From Streptomyces anandii JCM 4720 (GTDB lineage: Bacteria; Actinomycetota; Actinomycetes; Streptomycetales; Streptomycetaceae), in the NCBI RefSeq assembly GCF_014650655.1, contig NZ_BMVJ01000022.1, forward strand, positions 73,746 through 116,910: 43,165 bases of DNA. Direction: 5' to 3'. The notes below the pieces were generated by a model. It worked only from the letters and a program-made list of their open reading frames with translations. It made no database searches and was not told the DNA's origin. Of the stretch, positions 8,607-17,840 are shown in pieces; position 1 is the stretch's first letter, and each line of letters begins with the position of its first letter. The translations under genes and the position numbers were made by a program.

Positions 8607-9947
8607 TCAGGGGGTGCGGGTGAGCAGGCGTCCCCTCGGTGCGGTGAACTCGCCGTCCGCGACGATGCGTTCGCCGCGCAGCCAGGTGGACCTCACCACG
8701 CCGTGCAGGGTCCGGCCGGCGTAGGCGGTGACGCGGTTGCGGTGGTGGAGGGCGGCTGGGTCGACGGTGAAGGTCTCCTCGGGCGCGAGGACGGCGAAGT
8801 CGGCGTCGCGGCCCGGCGCGATGGCGCCCTTGCGCGCGTCGAGGCCGGCCAGGCGTGCCGTGTGCGCGGACATCCAGCGGACCACGTCGTCGAGGCCGTG
8901 GCCGCGCCGCCGTGCCTCGGTCCACACGGCGGACAGGCTCAGCTGGAGGCCGGAGATGCCGCCCCAGGCGGTGGCGAAGTCGTCCGTCTTGAGGTCGGCG
9001 GTGGAGGGCGAGTGGTCGGTGACCACGCAGTCGATGGTGCCGTCGGCCAGCGCCTGCCAGAGCAGGTCCTGGTTGGCGGCCTCGCGGATCGGCGGGCAGC
9101 ACTTGAACTCGCTGGCGCCGTCCGGGACTTCCTCGGCGGTCAGGGTCAGGTAGTGCGGGCAGGTCTCCACGGTGATCCGCACTCCGTCCGCCCTGGCGGC
9201 CGCGATGAGCGGCAGCGCGTCGCCGGAGGACAGGTGGAGGACGTGCACGCGCGCGTCGAGGCGCCTGGCCCGGTCGATCAGGGCGGCGATGGCGGTGTCC
9301 TCGGCGTGGTGCGGCCGGGAGGCGAGGAAGTCGGCGTACTTCGGGCCGCCCTGCTGCGGGGCGGCGGCCAGGTGGCGGGGGTCCTCGGCGTGCACGACGA
9401 GCAGACCGTCGAAGGAGGCGATCTCCGCGAGCGAGCGGGCCAGCTCCTCCTGGGTGAGATGCGGGAACTCCTCCACGCCCGAGGGCGACAGGAAGGCCTT
9501 GAAGCCGAGGACGCCGGCCTCGTGCAGCGGGCGCAGGTCCTTGACGTTGCCGGGCAGGGCGCCGCCCCAGAAGCCGACGTCGACGTGGGCCTTGTCGCGG
9601 GCCACGTCCTGCTTGGTGCGCAGGTTGTCGACGGTCGTGGTGGGGGGCAGGGAGTTGAGCGGCATGTCGACGAGGGTGGTGATGCCGCCGGCCGCCGCCG
9701 CGCGGGTGGCGGTCCAGAAGCCCTCCCACTCGGTGCGGCCCGGGTCGTTGACGTGCACGTGGGTGTCGACGAGGCCGGGCAGCAGCACGTCGTCGCCGAG
9801 GTCCTCCGGGCGGGCGCCGGGGGGCGCCTCGGCGTCGTGCGGGAGTACGGCCGTGATCGTGCCGCCCGCGACCACGACCGACGCGGGACGCGTCCCCTCG
9901 GGCGTGACCACGCGGGTCGAGCGCAGCACCAGCTCAGCGTCGGACAC
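8607..9947 (-). CDS. allB: Allantoinase
   Basis: This 446-residue amidohydrolase opens the allantoin ring to allantoate. The metal-binding HxH is in [10 protein letters not shown], the carbamylated lysine in [10 protein letters not shown], further metal histidines in LLVVHAEDP and VHVLHLSS, and the catalytic Asp in VTDHSPS. GTG at 9947, preceded by GAGAGGGG, is the start that matches the family; an ATG at 9974 would add nine residues. It is the first gene of the leftward allB-alc operon. A perfect 17-bp inverted repeat lies 32-48 bp upstream and the AllR operator pair about 125-160 bp upstream, in the region shared with divergent allR. Confidence 0.95.
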   Translation of the reverse strand: MSDAELVLRSTRVVTPEGTRPASVVVAGGTITAVLPHDAEAPPGARPEDLGDDVLLPGLVDTHVHVNDPGRTEWEGFWTATRAAAAGGITTLVDMPLNSLPPTTTVDNLRTKQDVARDKAHVDVGFWGGALPGNVKDLRPLHEAGVLGFKAFLSPSGVEEFPHLTQEELARSLAEIASFDGLLVVHAEDPRHLAAAPQQGGPKYADFLASRPHHAEDTAIAALIDRARRLDARVHVLHLSSGDALPLIAAARADGVRITVETCPHYLTLTAEEVPDGASEFKCCPPIREAANQDLLWQALADGTIDCVVTDHSPSTADLKTDDFATAWGGISGLQLSLSAVWTEARRRGHGLDDVVRWMSAHTARLAGLDARKGAIAPGRDADFAVLAPEETFTVDPAALHHRNRVTAYAGRTLHGVVRSTWLRGERIVADGEFTAPRGRLLTRTP

Positions 9948-9978
9948 CCGGACCCCTCTCGGACCTCGGCTCAACTAC

Positions 9979-9995
9979 TTCAACATTCTGTTGAA
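9979..9995. promoter_or_regulatory. Inverted repeat TTCAACA-TTC-TGTTGAA, allB promoter
   Basis: Perfect 7-bp arms with a 3-bp spacer, 32-48 bp before the allB start codon. Fourteen of 17 positions match a second copy at 35329-35345 in front of uraD, and the differences fall mainly in the spacer. It differs in sequence from the TTCC-type AllR sites. The binding protein is unknown; a second regulator of ureide genes is inferred. Confidence 0.65.
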
Positions 9996-10071
9996 CGAGT
10001 CTTCACTCCCGCCCGCACCCCGTCAAGAGGCACACTGCTGCCCGGTGGCCCCGCGCGCACGGTCTAGACGT

Positions 10072-10107
10072 TTCCGCAAAGCGGAATTAATATTCCAACT
10101 ATCAGAA
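10072..10107. promoter_or_regulatory. AllR-type operator pair, allR/allB intergenic
   Basis: A perfect inverted repeat TTCCGC-AAA-GCGGAA (10072-10086) is followed by an imperfect 15-mer, TTCCAACTATCAGAA (10093-10107). Centres are 21 bp apart, the same spacing seen at aceB, hyi and gcl. A third half-site, TTCCGC, begins at 10113. The position between allR and allB suits autoregulation and control of allB-alc. AllR of S. coelicolor is known to repress allantoin genes; assigning these sites to AllR is inference. Confidence 0.75.
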
Positions 10108-10187
10108 CGTAGTTCCGCACAGGCGGGCGGTCAACCGGCTCCCCGATAGGCTTTGGCCCCGCCCGCCAGTCCCGAAAGGAACGCGCC

Positions 10188-10985
10188 GTGCCGACGTCCA
10201 GCGCCAGCACCACCGACTCCGCCAAGTCCTCCGGCGGCGGGGTCCAGTCCCTCGAGCGCGCCTTCGATCTGCTCGAGCGGATGGCGGACGCGGGCGGCGA
10301 GGTCGGCCTCAGCGAGTTGTCGGCGGCCGGCGGGCTGCCGCTGCCGACCATCCACCGCCTGATGCGCACCCTCGTGGCCTGCGGATACGTACGCCAGCAG
10401 CCCAACCGGCGGTACGCCCTCGGCCCCCGTCTGATCCGCCTCGGCGAATCCGCCTCCCGGCTGCTGGGCACCTGGGCCCGCCCCTACCTCGCCCGCCTGG
10501 TGGAGGAGACCGGCGAGACGGCGAACATGGCCCTGCTCGACGGCGACGAAGTCGTGTACGTGGCGCAGGTGCCGTCCAAGCACTCCATGCGGATGTTCAC
10601 CGAGGTCGGCCGGCGCGTGCTGCCGCACTCCACGGGTGTGGGCAAGGCGCTGCTCGCGCACACCCCGGACCACGAGGTGCGCGCCCTGCTGGCCCGTACC
10701 GGCATGCCCGCCGCCACCGACAGGACCATCACCACTCCGGAGGGCTTCCTGGCCGCCCTGGAGGACGTGCGCCGGCTCGGCTACGCCATGGACGACAACG
10801 AGCAGGAGATAGGGGTGCGCTGCCTCGCGGTCACCGTCCCCGACTCCCCCACCGCCGCCGCCATCTCCATCTCCGGCCCGGCCGGGCGGGTCACGGAGGC
10901 GGCGACCGAGCGGATCGTCCCGGTGCTGCAGCAGGTGGCCGTGGACCTCTCCGAGGCCCTGTCCGGCACGAGCCCGGCGGCCTGA
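10188..10985 (+). CDS. allR: IclR-family allantoin-pathway repressor AllR
   Basis: This is a 265-residue regulator. The N-terminal winged HTH (residues about 18-80) has GLSELSAAGGLPLPTIHRLMRTLVACGYV and is followed by the linker RYALGPRLIRLG. The C-terminal IclR effector domain includes LLDGDEVVYVAQVPS and STGVGKALLAH, which bind small carboxylates. It starts with GTG behind GAAAGGAA. It is divergent from allantoinase. In S. coelicolor the orthologue represses allantoin and glyoxylate genes and responds to allantoin-derived metabolites (established knowledge, from memory). The 15-bp paired operators found here upstream of allR, aceB, hyi and gcl are its probable targets. Confidence 0.9.
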   Translation: MPTSSASTTDSAKSSGGGVQSLERAFDLLERMADAGGEVGLSELSAAGGLPLPTIHRLMRTLVACGYVRQQPNRRYALGPRLIRLGESASRLLGTWARPYLARLVEETGETANMALLDGDEVVYVAQVPSKHSMRMFTEVGRRVLPHSTGVGKALLAHTPDHEVRALLARTGMPAATDRTITTPEGFLAALEDVRRLGYAMDDNEQEIGVRCLAVTVPDSPTAAAISISGPAGRVTEAATERIVPVLQQVAVDLSEALSGTSPAA

Positions 10986-11020
10986 ACCGGCCATCCGGTC
11001 CACCGGCCACCGCCCGCCGG

Positions 11021-11060
11021 CGCCTGACCAAGCCCACCGGTGCCTGATCACGCCCACCGG
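11021..11060. repeat. Two 20-bp tandem repeats in an intergenic gap
   Basis: Units at 11021-11040 and 11041-11060 match at 17 of 20 positions (core GCCTGAYCAMGCCCACCGG). They lie between the convergent allR and ABC ATPase genes. No function is apparent. Confidence 0.6.
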
Positions 11061-11068
11061 CCCCGGCA

Positions 11069-11740
11069 TCACACGGTGAGCACCGTGAGCCGCCCGTCCC
11101 GCATCTCGTGCACGGCGTCCGCCGCCTCCAGATGAGCCCGGTCATGGGTGACCAGGACGGTCGCGGTGGCACGGTCGTGCGTGAGGTGGGTGAGCAGGTC
11201 CAGGACGGCCGCGCCGCGCTCGTGGTCGAGGGCGCTGGTGGGCTCGTCGACGAGGAGGACGGACGGCTCGTTCATCAGTGCCCGCGCGATGTTGACCCGC
11301 TGGCGCTGGCCGCCGGAGAGCTGGTGCGGGCGCCGGTGCGCCTGGTCGGCGAGGCCGACCGCGGCCAGCAGTTCCCGGGCCCGCCCGGCCGCCGCCCGGC
11401 GTCCGTCCAGGCGGGCCATCACCTCCAGCTGCTCGGCCGCCGTCAGCGACGGCAGCAGGTTCGGCTGCTGGAAGACGATGCCGATGTTCCGCCTGCGCAG
11501 CACGGCGCGCTCGGCCGCGCTCAGCTCCCCGGTCGGCGTCCCGGCCACGCACACCCGCCCGCTGTCCGGCCGGATCAGCGTGGCGGCCACCGCGAGCAGG
11601 CTGGACTTGCCCGAACCGGACGGCCCGACGACCGCCGTGAGGGTCCCGGAGGGCACCTCGAGGCGTACCCGGTCCAGGGCCGTGAGCCGGCCGTCCCCGT
11701 CGGGGTAGGTCAGCGTGACGTCGTCGAGGATCAGGCTCAT
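11069..11740 (-). CDS. ABC transporter ATP-binding protein (MacB/LolD type)
   Basis: This 223-residue ATPase has Walker A GPSGSGKSS at 39-47, a Q-loop VFQQPNLLPSLTA, signature LSGGQRQRVNIARAL, Walker B VLLVDEPTSALD and switch His in VLVTHDRAH. The order and sequence match the MacB/LolD/FtsE group that works with FtsX-like permeases rather than classical importers. Its ATG overlaps the stop of the permease gene by 4 bp (11737-11740), so the two are translationally coupled. The pair likely exports or extracts a lipophilic compound or peptide. The divergent two-component system at 12906-14725 probably controls it, a common arrangement for antibiotic and envelope-stress exporters. Confidence 0.92.
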   Translation of the reverse strand: MSLILDDVTLTYPDGDGRLTALDRVRLEVPSGTLTAVVGPSGSGKSSLLAVAATLIRPDSGRVCVAGTPTGELSAAERAVLRRRNIGIVFQQPNLLPSLTAAEQLEVMARLDGRRAAAGRARELLAAVGLADQAHRRPHQLSGGQRQRVNIARALMNEPSVLLVDEPTSALDHERGAAVLDLLTHLTHDRATATVLVTHDRAHLEAADAVHEMRDGRLTVLTV

Positions 11741-12771
11741 CGCACGCCTCCCAGCGCGGTCAGCGGGTCGACGGCGGTGATCCGCCGCACGGACAGGCCG
11801 GCGCCCAGCGCACCGAGCGCGATGGTCACCCCGGCGGGCACCAGGACGGTCGCCGGGTCCAGCACGAAGGGCACCGAACCGCCCCGTACGAGCGCGCCCG
11901 CCAGACCGGCGAGTGCGGTGCCGAGGAGTGTGCCGGCGGCGAGCAGGACCACCGCCTGTCCCAGCGCGTCGCGCAGCAGGTAGCGGGTGGAGGCGCCCAG
12001 CGCCTTGAGGACGGCGATGTCGGGGGACCGCTGGATCGTCCACACGGTGAAGAACGCGCCGATGACCAGGGCGGAGATGGCGAAGAGGAAGCCGCGCATC
12101 AGCTGCAGGGAGCCGTTCTCGGCCTGGTAGGACCCTATGGCGCTGAGCGCGTCGTCCTTGGCGAGGGTCTTCGTGCCGGCGGCCCGGTCCCCGGCGGCGA
12201 GGTCGGCGCCTTGCGCACGCAGCGCGATCACGGTGACCCGGCCCCCGTCCCAGGCCGTCCACACCACCGGCGTATGGCTGTACGAGGCGCCGCCCGCGAC
12301 GGCCGCCACGGTCCACGTGGCGGACCCGAGCCGTACCCGGTCCCCGGCCGCCACGCCCAGATCGGCGGCCGCCTTCACCGTGAGCACCGCCCGCCCGGGC
12401 GCGACGCCCTCGGGTGCGATGCCGCCGCCGGGCCGTACGGCGAACAGCGACACCGCCGCCGTACGGTCCCCGGCGGCCGCGTCGACCGTGCGGATCGCGA
12501 CCGGCTCGGCGTACGGCACCCGCCGTGCCCACTCCTCCACGGCGGACGCCGGCAGCGAGGAGTCGGCGAAGGACACCGACCGGCCCGCGGGCGGCGCGGC
12601 GAAGGCCAGGTGGTCGGCGGGCAGCTGCCGTACCGCCGAGGTGTTCTGCTCCGCGAGCCCGGCGGTCAGCCCGGACAGCAGCCCCACGAGCAGGGTGATC
12701 AGTACGACCACGGTCCCCATCAGGGCGAACCGCCCCTTGGCGAACCGGAGGTCTCTCCATGCGACGAACAT
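11737..12771 (-). CDS. FtsX/MacB-type ABC transporter permease
   Basis: This 344-residue membrane protein has one N-terminal transmembrane helix (residues about 18-40), a large extracytoplasmic domain of about 190 residues, and three C-terminal helices, the last near the conserved RRITAVDPLTAL tail. The loop SPDIAVLKALGAS between helices 2 and 3 is the hallmark coupling motif of the FtsX family. The start at 12771 is preferred because the helix and RDLRFAKGRF follow at once; the frame is open to 12831. It forms a 4-bp-overlap operon with its ATPase. Together they make a half-transporter dimer. The substrate cannot be read from sequence. Confidence 0.9.
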   Translation of the reverse strand: MFVAWRDLRFAKGRFALMGTVVVLITLLVGLLSGLTAGLAEQNTSAVRQLPADHLAFAAPPAGRSVSFADSSLPASAVEEWARRVPYAEPVAIRTVDAAAGDRTAAVSLFAVRPGGGIAPEGVAPGRAVLTVKAAADLGVAAGDRVRLGSATWTVAAVAGGASYSHTPVVWTAWDGGRVTVIALRAQGADLAAGDRAAGTKTLAKDDALSAIGSYQAENGSLQLMRGFLFAISALVIGAFFTVWTIQRSPDIAVLKALGASTRYLLRDALGQAVVLLAAGTLLGTALAGLAGALVRGGSVPFVLDPATVLVPAGVTIALGALGAGLSVRRITAVDPLTALGGVR

Positions 12772-12864
12772 GCCCCAACCCTGCGCGGGAGGGCCCCCGC
12801 GAGGCATCGCCCCGGGGCACGGATCGCCCACACCGAAGGATGCGCACGAGCATCAAACTTTCGG

Positions 12865-12896
12865 TTGACCGACGGCGGAGCGGCGGCGCTTACGCT
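12865..12896 (+). promoter_or_regulatory. Possible promoter of the two-component operon
   Basis: TTGACC at 12865-12870 and TACGCT at 12891-12896 lie just before the histidine kinase ATG, in the 134-bp divergent gap with the ABC permease. The spacing of 20 bp is longer than ideal, so the pairing of boxes is uncertain. Confidence 0.3.
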
Positions 12897-12905
12897 GGAG
12901 CGGCC

Positions 12906-14090
12906 ATGGACGTCCGCCAGCACTCCCCCGTCGTCGTCACCCTCCGCCTGTGCCTGTACGCGCTGTTCGCGGGCCTGCTCGCGCTCGCCGCGATCCGGGC
13001 GGACGGCCCCGCCGCGGTGGCCGCTGCCGCCGTCACCGGCGCGGTGCTGGCCTGGGGCGTGCTGAGCCCGGCCGTGCACCGCTCCCGGCGCAGGGCGGCG
13101 GTGTGGCTGGGCGCGCTGAGCCTGTGCTGGCTGGTGCTGCTCGTCTTCTCCCCGGACGCCCTGTGGGCCGCCTTCCCGCTGTACTTCCTGCAACTGCACC
13201 TGCTGCCGGCGCGCTGGGGCCTGCCCGCGGTCGGCGCGACCGCCGCCGCGGCCATCGCCGGGTTCGTCGGCCACGGCGGACAGGTCACGCCGGGCGCGTT
13301 CATCGGCCCGCTGCTCGGCGCGGGGGTCGCGGTGGCCACGGTCCTCGGCTACGAGGCCCTGTACCGCGAGAGCGAGCGGCGCCGCGAGCTGATCGAGGAG
13401 CTGGTGGCCACCCGCGCCGAACTGGCCGGCGCCGAGCGCACCGCCGGCACCCTCGCCGAACGGGAGCGGCTGGCGCGGGAGATCCACGACACGCTGGCGC
13501 AGGGCCTGTCCAGCATCCAGTTGCTGCTGCGGGCCGCGCAGCGGGTGCTGCCCGAGGGCTCGCCTGCCGCCGGGCACATCGAGCAGGCCCGCGCCACCGC
13601 GCAGGACAACCTGGCCGAGGCGCGCCGCTTCGTGCACGCCCTGACCCCGCCCGACCTGGAGCACGGCTCGCTGGCCGGCGCGCTGGAGCGGCTCTGCTCG
13701 GGTGCCGCGGGACCGCCCGCCGTCCGCTTCTCGGTGAGCGGCACCCCGGCCGAGCTGCCCACGCCGTACGAGGTGGCGCTGCTCAGGATCGCCCAGTCGG
13801 CCCTCGGCAACACCCTGCGGCACGCCGGGGCCGGCCGCGCTGAGATCACCCTGAGTTTCATGGACACCTCGGTGGCGCTGGACGTGGTCGACGACGGGCT
13901 CGGCTTCGTGCCCGACGCCGTACCGGCCAGGGTGGGGGCGGGCGGCCCGGTGGACGGCGGTTTCGGGCTGCCCGCGATGCGGGCCCGCGCCGAGGCGCTG
14001 GGCGGGACGTTCGCCGTGGAGTCGGCGCCGGGCCAGGGCACGGCGGTCGCGGTGACCCTGCCCTACCCGGACCCGGAGGGCCGCGCATGA
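12906..14090 (+). CDS. Membrane histidine kinase (NarL class)
   Basis: This 394-residue sensor kinase has about five hydrophobic segments within residues 10-150 and almost no extracellular domain. A coiled linker leads to the HisKA_3 helix with H194 (ERLAREIHDTLAQGLSSIQ), and the HATPase domain has NTLRHAGAGRAE (N-box) and VDDGLGFVPDAV. The shared IHDTLAQGLSSIQLLL pattern is typical of kinases next to MacB-like exporters. ATG at 12906 follows a GCTGGAGCGGCC leader; the longer open frame to 12759 covers the divergent promoter. Its stop overlaps the regulator start by 4 bp. It most likely senses the substrate of, or damage relieved by, the divergent ABC exporter. Confidence 0.9.
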   Translation: MDVRQHSPVVVTLRLCLYALFAGLLALAAIRADGPAAVAAAAVTGAVLAWGVLSPAVHRSRRRAAVWLGALSLCWLVLLVFSPDALWAAFPLYFLQLHLLPARWGLPAVGATAAAAIAGFVGHGGQVTPGAFIGPLLGAGVAVATVLGYEALYRESERRRELIEELVATRAELAGAERTAGTLAERERLAREIHDTLAQGLSSIQLLLRAAQRVLPEGSPAAGHIEQARATAQDNLAEARRFVHALTPPDLEHGSLAGALERLCSGAAGPPAVRFSVSGTPAELPTPYEVALLRIAQSALGNTLRHAGAGRAEITLSFMDTSVALDVVDDGLGFVPDAVPARVGAGGPVDGGFGLPAMRARAEALGGTFAVESAPGQGTAVAVTLPYPDPEGRA

Positions 14091-14725
14091 CGATCCGGCT
14101 GCTGCTCGCGGACGACCATCCCGTGGTCCGCGCCGGCCTGCGGGCCGTGCTGTCCGCCGAGCCCGACTTCGAGATCGCCGGGGAGGCGCCGACCGCGGAG
14201 CGCGCGGTGGAGCTGGCCGCGGCGGGCGGGGTCGACGTGGTGCTGATGGACCTGCAGTTCGGTGCGGGCGGCGCGCACGGCGCGGAGGCGACGGCGGCGA
14301 TCGCCGCCCGGCCCGGCGCCCCGCGCGTGCTGGTCCTCACCACGTACGACACGGACGCGGACATCCTCGCGGCGGTGGAGGCGGGTGCGGCGGGCTATCT
14401 GCTCAAGGACGCCCCGCCGCGGGAGCTGGCCGCCGCCGTGCGCACCGCCGCGTCGGGCCGCTCGGCCCTGGCCCCCACGGTGGCCCACCGTCTGATGGAC
14501 CGCATGCGCGCTCCCGCGGCCGCGCTGAGCCGGCGCGAGCTGGAGGTGCTGGAACTGGTCCGCGGCGGCCTGTCGAACCTGGAGATCAGCAAGCGGCTGT
14601 TCCTCAGCCAGGCCACGGTGAAGTCCCATCTGGTGCACATCTACGCCAAGCTCGGCGTGGACTCCCGCACGGCGGCGGTGGCGGCGGCCACCGGGCAGGG
14701 GCTGCTGCGGCGCAGCGGGTCCTGA
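14087..14725 (+). CDS. LuxR/NarL-family response regulator
   Basis: This 212-residue partner of the upstream kinase has receiver residues D9/D10, phospho-acceptor D55 (VVLMDLQFG) and Lys in YLLKDAPPR. The C-terminal HTH reads SRRELEVLELVRGGLSNLEISKRLFLSQATVKSHL. It is translationally coupled to the kinase by an ATGA overlap (14087-14090). Probable targets are the divergent ABC exporter promoter and its own operon (inference from layout). No truncation or missing residue is seen. Confidence 0.92.
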   Translation: MTIRLLLADDHPVVRAGLRAVLSAEPDFEIAGEAPTAERAVELAAAGGVDVVLMDLQFGAGGAHGAEATAAIAARPGAPRVLVLTTYDTDADILAAVEAGAAGYLLKDAPPRELAAAVRTAASGRSALAPTVAHRLMDRMRAPAAALSRRELEVLELVRGGLSNLEISKRLFLSQATVKSHLVHIYAKLGVDSRTAAVAAATGQGLLRRSGS

Positions 14726-14766
14726 CCCGCCGGGCCCAGCCTCTGCCCGTGGGCGGCTCCCGGGCC

Positions 14767-15081
14767 TCAGCGTGCCGGCGGCTCGCCGAACAGGTCGACC
14801 GCGGCGCGGACTTGGCACAGTCCGCGGGCCAGGGCGCTGACGGAGCCGATGGACCCGGCGATCAGCAGCAGCGAGCGGCGCATGCGCGGGATCTCGGGCG
14901 TGCCGTGGGCGGCCATCGCGGCGAGCGCGGCGAGTTCGTCCTCGGCTATCGCCCGGTCGGGGAACTCCACGGGGTGGGCGGCGAGTTCGCGGCGCAGCCG
15001 CGACACGGCGGTGCGCAGTTCCGCCACTCTCGGGTCCTCGCCGCTGCTGGTCACCGTCCGCTGCCCCAAGCTCCGCAACAC
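14767..15081 (-). CDS. Small conserved actinobacterial protein, DUF5955-like
   Basis: A 104-residue protein, predicted helical, starting with GTG behind GAGGGGGAGG. Notable stretches are DPRVAELRTAVSRLRRELAAHPVEF and a C-terminal half RRSLLLIAGSIGSVSALARGLCQVRAAVDLFG that looks like a packed amphipathic helix pair. The sequence fits my recollection of DUF5955, a Streptomyces-restricted family of unknown role, but I cannot confirm this. It converges on the response regulator and is divergent from the MobA-like gene. No transmembrane segment or signal peptide is convincing. Confidence 0.6.
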   Translation of the reverse strand: MLRSLGQRTVTSSGEDPRVAELRTAVSRLRRELAAHPVEFPDRAIAEDELAALAAMAAHGTPEIPRMRRSLLLIAGSIGSVSALARGLCQVRAAVDLFGEPPAR

Positions 15082-15225
15082 AGCCCTCCCCCTCGCACTT
15101 CGTCGTGCGCCGTCCTCGGACCCGGGTCAGTAAACCGCCACCGGGGCGGGACGCGCCACCGTGGGAACCGAAATTCAGCCCCTTCTCACCCACGTGTTCG
15201 ACGGACCGTCAGGTATGCAGGAGCC

Positions 15226-15879
15226 ATGAAACACATGGACGACCTGGACGGCATGGATGACACGGACGGCGCGGGCGGCGCGCAGGGCGCGGGCGACGAG
15301 GTCGCCGGGCTGGTGCTGGCCGCCGGTGGCGGGCGGCGGCTCGGCGGGCGGCCCAAGGCGCTGCTCACCCACCGGGGCCGGCCGCTGGTGGAGCACGCGG
15401 TCGCGGCCCTGCGGGCGGCCGGGTGCGCCCGGGTGCACGTGGTGATCGGCGCGCGGGCGGCGGACGTACGCCGGCTGGCGCGGCTGGAGGGTTGCGTACT
15501 CGTGGACAACCCGCGGTGGGAGGAGGGCATGGGCTCCTCGCTGCGGGCGGGGCTGGACTCGCTGACCGGAACCGGCGCCCGTGCCGTCCTGGTCTCGCTG
15601 GTCGACCAGCCCGGCATCGGGGCGGAGGCGACCGCCCGGGTCCGCGCGGCCTTCCGGGACGAGACGTCGCTGGTCTCGGCGGCGTACGAGGGTGTGCGCG
15701 GCCATCCTGTGCTGTTCGGGGCGGCGCACTGGGCGGGCGTCGCGGCGAGCGCGACCGGCGACCGGGGAGCGCGCGCCTATCTGAGGCAGCACCAGGAGGC
15801 GGTCACCCTGGTCGAGTGCGGGGACGTGGCTCGGGCGTACGACATCGACACCGAGGCGGATCTGGGACACCTTGAGTGA
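15226..15879 (+). CDS. MobA/MocA-like nucleotidyltransferase
   Basis: This 217-residue protein has an N-terminal acidic tail, then the nucleotide-binding signature AGLVLAAGGGRRLGGRPKAL near residues 26-45, followed by DNPRWEEGMGSSLRAGL, VSLVDQPG (metal-binding Asp) and GHPVLF. This pattern is that of molybdopterin cytidylyltransferases (MocA), which finish the molybdenum cofactor of xanthine dehydrogenase-family enzymes. That fits the surrounding purine catabolic genes, although no xdh gene is in the window. The start at 15226 follows a CAGGAG ribosome-binding site. Other NTP transferases share the motif, so exact specificity is inferred. Confidence 0.8.
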   Translation: MKHMDDLDGMDDTDGAGGAQGAGDEVAGLVLAAGGGRRLGGRPKALLTHRGRPLVEHAVAALRAAGCARVHVVIGARAADVRRLARLEGCVLVDNPRWEEGMGSSLRAGLDSLTGTGARAVLVSLVDQPGIGAEATARVRAAFRDETSLVSAAYEGVRGHPVLFGAAHWAGVAASATGDRGARAYLRQHQEAVTLVECGDVARAYDIDTEADLGHLE

Positions 15880-15945
15880 GCGGGGTGGCACCGAGCGCCC
15901 CCTTGCCTCGATACGGAGACTCTCGACATCAACAAACCATTGAAC

Positions 15946-15981
15946 TTCCACCATGAGGAAACTAGTATCCACTGATCAGAA
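15946..15981. promoter_or_regulatory. AllR-type operator pair upstream of malate synthase
   Basis: TTCCAC-CAT-GAGGAA (15946-15960) and ATCCACTGATCAGAA (15967-15981) have centres exactly 21 bp apart. The second copy shares the ATCAGAA half with the secondary allR site. They lie 118-153 bp before aceB. A weaker TCAACA-AAC-CATTGA element is at 15929-15943. Confidence 0.65.
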
Positions 15982-16098
15982 GCGTCCGGCCGCTCCCTGG
16001 GCGCCATACGCCCCAATCGCACCCATTGGCATCCGGTGCCACGGCATGGTGGCGTGGAACGTGGTTCGCTGAAGAAGCCCCGAAGGAAGTGACAGCTC

Positions 16099-17724
16099 AT
16101 GTCCGCACCAGCGCCGTCCCCGCTGGCCATCGTCGACGCCGAGCCCCTGCCCCGGCAGGCGGAGGTCCTGACCGACGCGGCGCTCGCCTTCGTGGCCGAG
16201 CTGCACCGGCACTTCACGCCGCGCCGCGACGAACTCCTCGCCCGCCGGGCGGAGCGCCGCGCCGAGATCGCCCGCACCTCCGCGCTCGACTTCCTGCCGG
16301 AGACGGCCGCCGTCCGCGCGGACGACTCCTGGAGGGTCGCCGAGGCCCCCGCCGCCCTGAACGACCGCCGGGTCGAGATCACCGGCCCCACCGACCGCAA
16401 GATGACGATCAACGCGCTCAACTCGGGCGCCAAGGTCTGGCTCGCCGACTTCGAGGACGCCTCCGCGCCGACCTGGGAGAACGTCGTCCTCGGCCAGCTC
16501 AACCTGATCGACGCCTACACCCGCAGCATCGACTTCACGGACGCGGCCTCGGGGAAGACGTACGCCCTGCGGCCGGCCGAGGAGCTCGCCACGGTGGTCA
16601 CGCGGCCGCGCGGCTGGCACCTGAACGAACGTCACCTGCGCGACGCGGACGGCCGTCAGGTGCCCGGCGCCCTCGTCGATTTCGGCCTGTACTTCTTCCA
16701 CAACGCCCGGCGCCTGCTCGACATGGGAAAGGGACCGTACTTCTACCTGCCCAAGACCGAGTCGCACCTGGAGGCCCGCCTCTGGAACGACGTCTTCGTC
16801 TTCGCCCAGGACTACGTCGGCATCCCGCAGGGCACGATCCGCGCCACCGTCCTGATCGAGACGATCACTGCCGCGTACGAGATGGAGGAGATCCTCTACG
16901 AACTGCGCGACCACGCCTCCGGGTTGAACGCGGGGCGCTGGGACTACCTGTTCTCCATCGTGAAGAACTTCCGTGACGGCGGACCCAGGTTCGTCCTGCC
17001 GGACCGCAACGCGGTCACGATGACGGCCCCGTTCATGCGGGCGTACACCGAACTCCTCGTGCGCACCTGCCACAAGCGCGGCGCGCACGCGATCGGCGGG
17101 ATGGCCGCGTTCATCCCCTCGCGCCGGGACGCGGAGGTCAACCGGGTCGCCTTCGAGAAGGTCCGCGCCGACAAGGACCGCGAGGCGGCCGACGGTTTCG
17201 ACGGCTCCTGGGTCGCCCACCCCGACCTGGTGCCGATCGCCATGGAGTCCTTCGACAAGGTGCTCGGCGACAGGCCGCACCAGAAGGACCGCCTGCGCGA
17301 GGACGTGCACGTCGAGGCGGCCGACCTGATCGCCGTCGACTCCCTCGACGCCCGACCGACGTACGCGGGCCTGGTCAACGCCGTTCAGGTGGGCCTGCGT
17401 TACATCGAGGCGTGGCTGCGCGGCATGGGCGCGGTCGCCATCTTCAACCTCATGGAGGACGCGGCCACCGCCGAGATCTCCCGCTCGCAGATCTGGCAGT
17501 GGATCAACGCGGGTGTGCGGTTCGAGAACGGCGAGAAGGCCACGCCCGAGCTGGCCCGGAAGGTCGCCGCCGAGGAACTGGCGAACATCCGTGAGGAGCT
17601 CGGCGCCGAGGCCTTCGCCGCCGGCCACTGGCAGCAGGCACACGACCTGCTCCTGACGGTCTCCCTCGACGAGGACTACGCCGACTTCCTGACCCTGCCG
17701 GCGTACGAGCGGCTCGAGGGCTGA
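16099..17724 (+). CDS. aceB: Malate synthase A
   Basis: This 541-residue enzyme condenses glyoxylate with acetyl-CoA to malate. Length and sequence match the A form (about 530-540 residues) rather than the 720-residue G form. Active-site regions include [21 protein letters not shown] (catalytic Arg and metal Glu), the [16 protein letters not shown] segment and [15 protein letters not shown] at 16099 lies behind GAAGGAAGTGACAGCTC. Isocitrate lyase is not adjacent, and the upstream AllR-type operators suggest its main role here is using glyoxylate released from allantoin. In S. coelicolor the orthologue is an AllR target as I recall. A tandem repeat follows the stop. Confidence 0.95.
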   Translation: MSAPAPSPLAIVDAEPLPRQAEVLTDAALAFVAELHRHFTPRRDELLARRAERRAEIARTSALDFLPETAAVRADDSWRVAEAPAALNDRRVEITGPTDRKMTINALNSGAKVWLADFEDASAPTWENVVLGQLNLIDAYTRSIDFTDAASGKTYALRPAEELATVVTRPRGWHLNERHLRDADGRQVPGALVDFGLYFFHNARRLLDMGKGPYFYLPKTESHLEARLWNDVFVFAQDYVGIPQGTIRATVLIETITAAYEMEEILYELRDHASGLNAGRWDYLFSIVKNFRDGGPRFVLPDRNAVTMTAPFMRAYTELLVRTCHKRGAHAIGGMAAFIPSRRDAEVNRVAFEKVRADKDREAADGFDGSWVAHPDLVPIAMESFDKVLGDRPHQKDRLREDVHVEAADLIAVDSLDARPTYAGLVNAVQVGLRYIEAWLRGMGAVAIFNLMEDAATAEISRSQIWQWINAGVRFENGEKATPELARKVAAEELANIREELGAEAFAAGHWQQAHDLLLTVSLDEDYADFLTLPAYERLEG

Positions 17725-17740
17725 GGCCACCGCCGAACGC

Positions 17741-17821
17741 CGATTCCGAGGGCCGATTCCGAGGGCGGATTCGGAGGGCTGATTCCCGAGGACCGATTGC
17801 CGAGGACCGATTCCCGAGGGT
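17741..17821. repeat. Six 13-14 bp tandem repeats after aceB
   Basis: Six units of CGATTCCGAGGGC/CGATTCCCGAGGAC run head to tail, the first three 13 bp long and the last three 14 bp. They fill the gap between the convergent aceB and HipA-like genes. Copy number likely varies between strains. Confidence 0.8.
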
Positions 17822-17840
17822 TGGACCCCGGGGGCCGGAT

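Noticed and set aside
7444..9729. A 761-residue leftward frame reading through allantoicase into allantoinase
   Set aside because: Only the part from the GTG at 8574 matches allantoicase; the rest is an out-of-frame shadow of allB.
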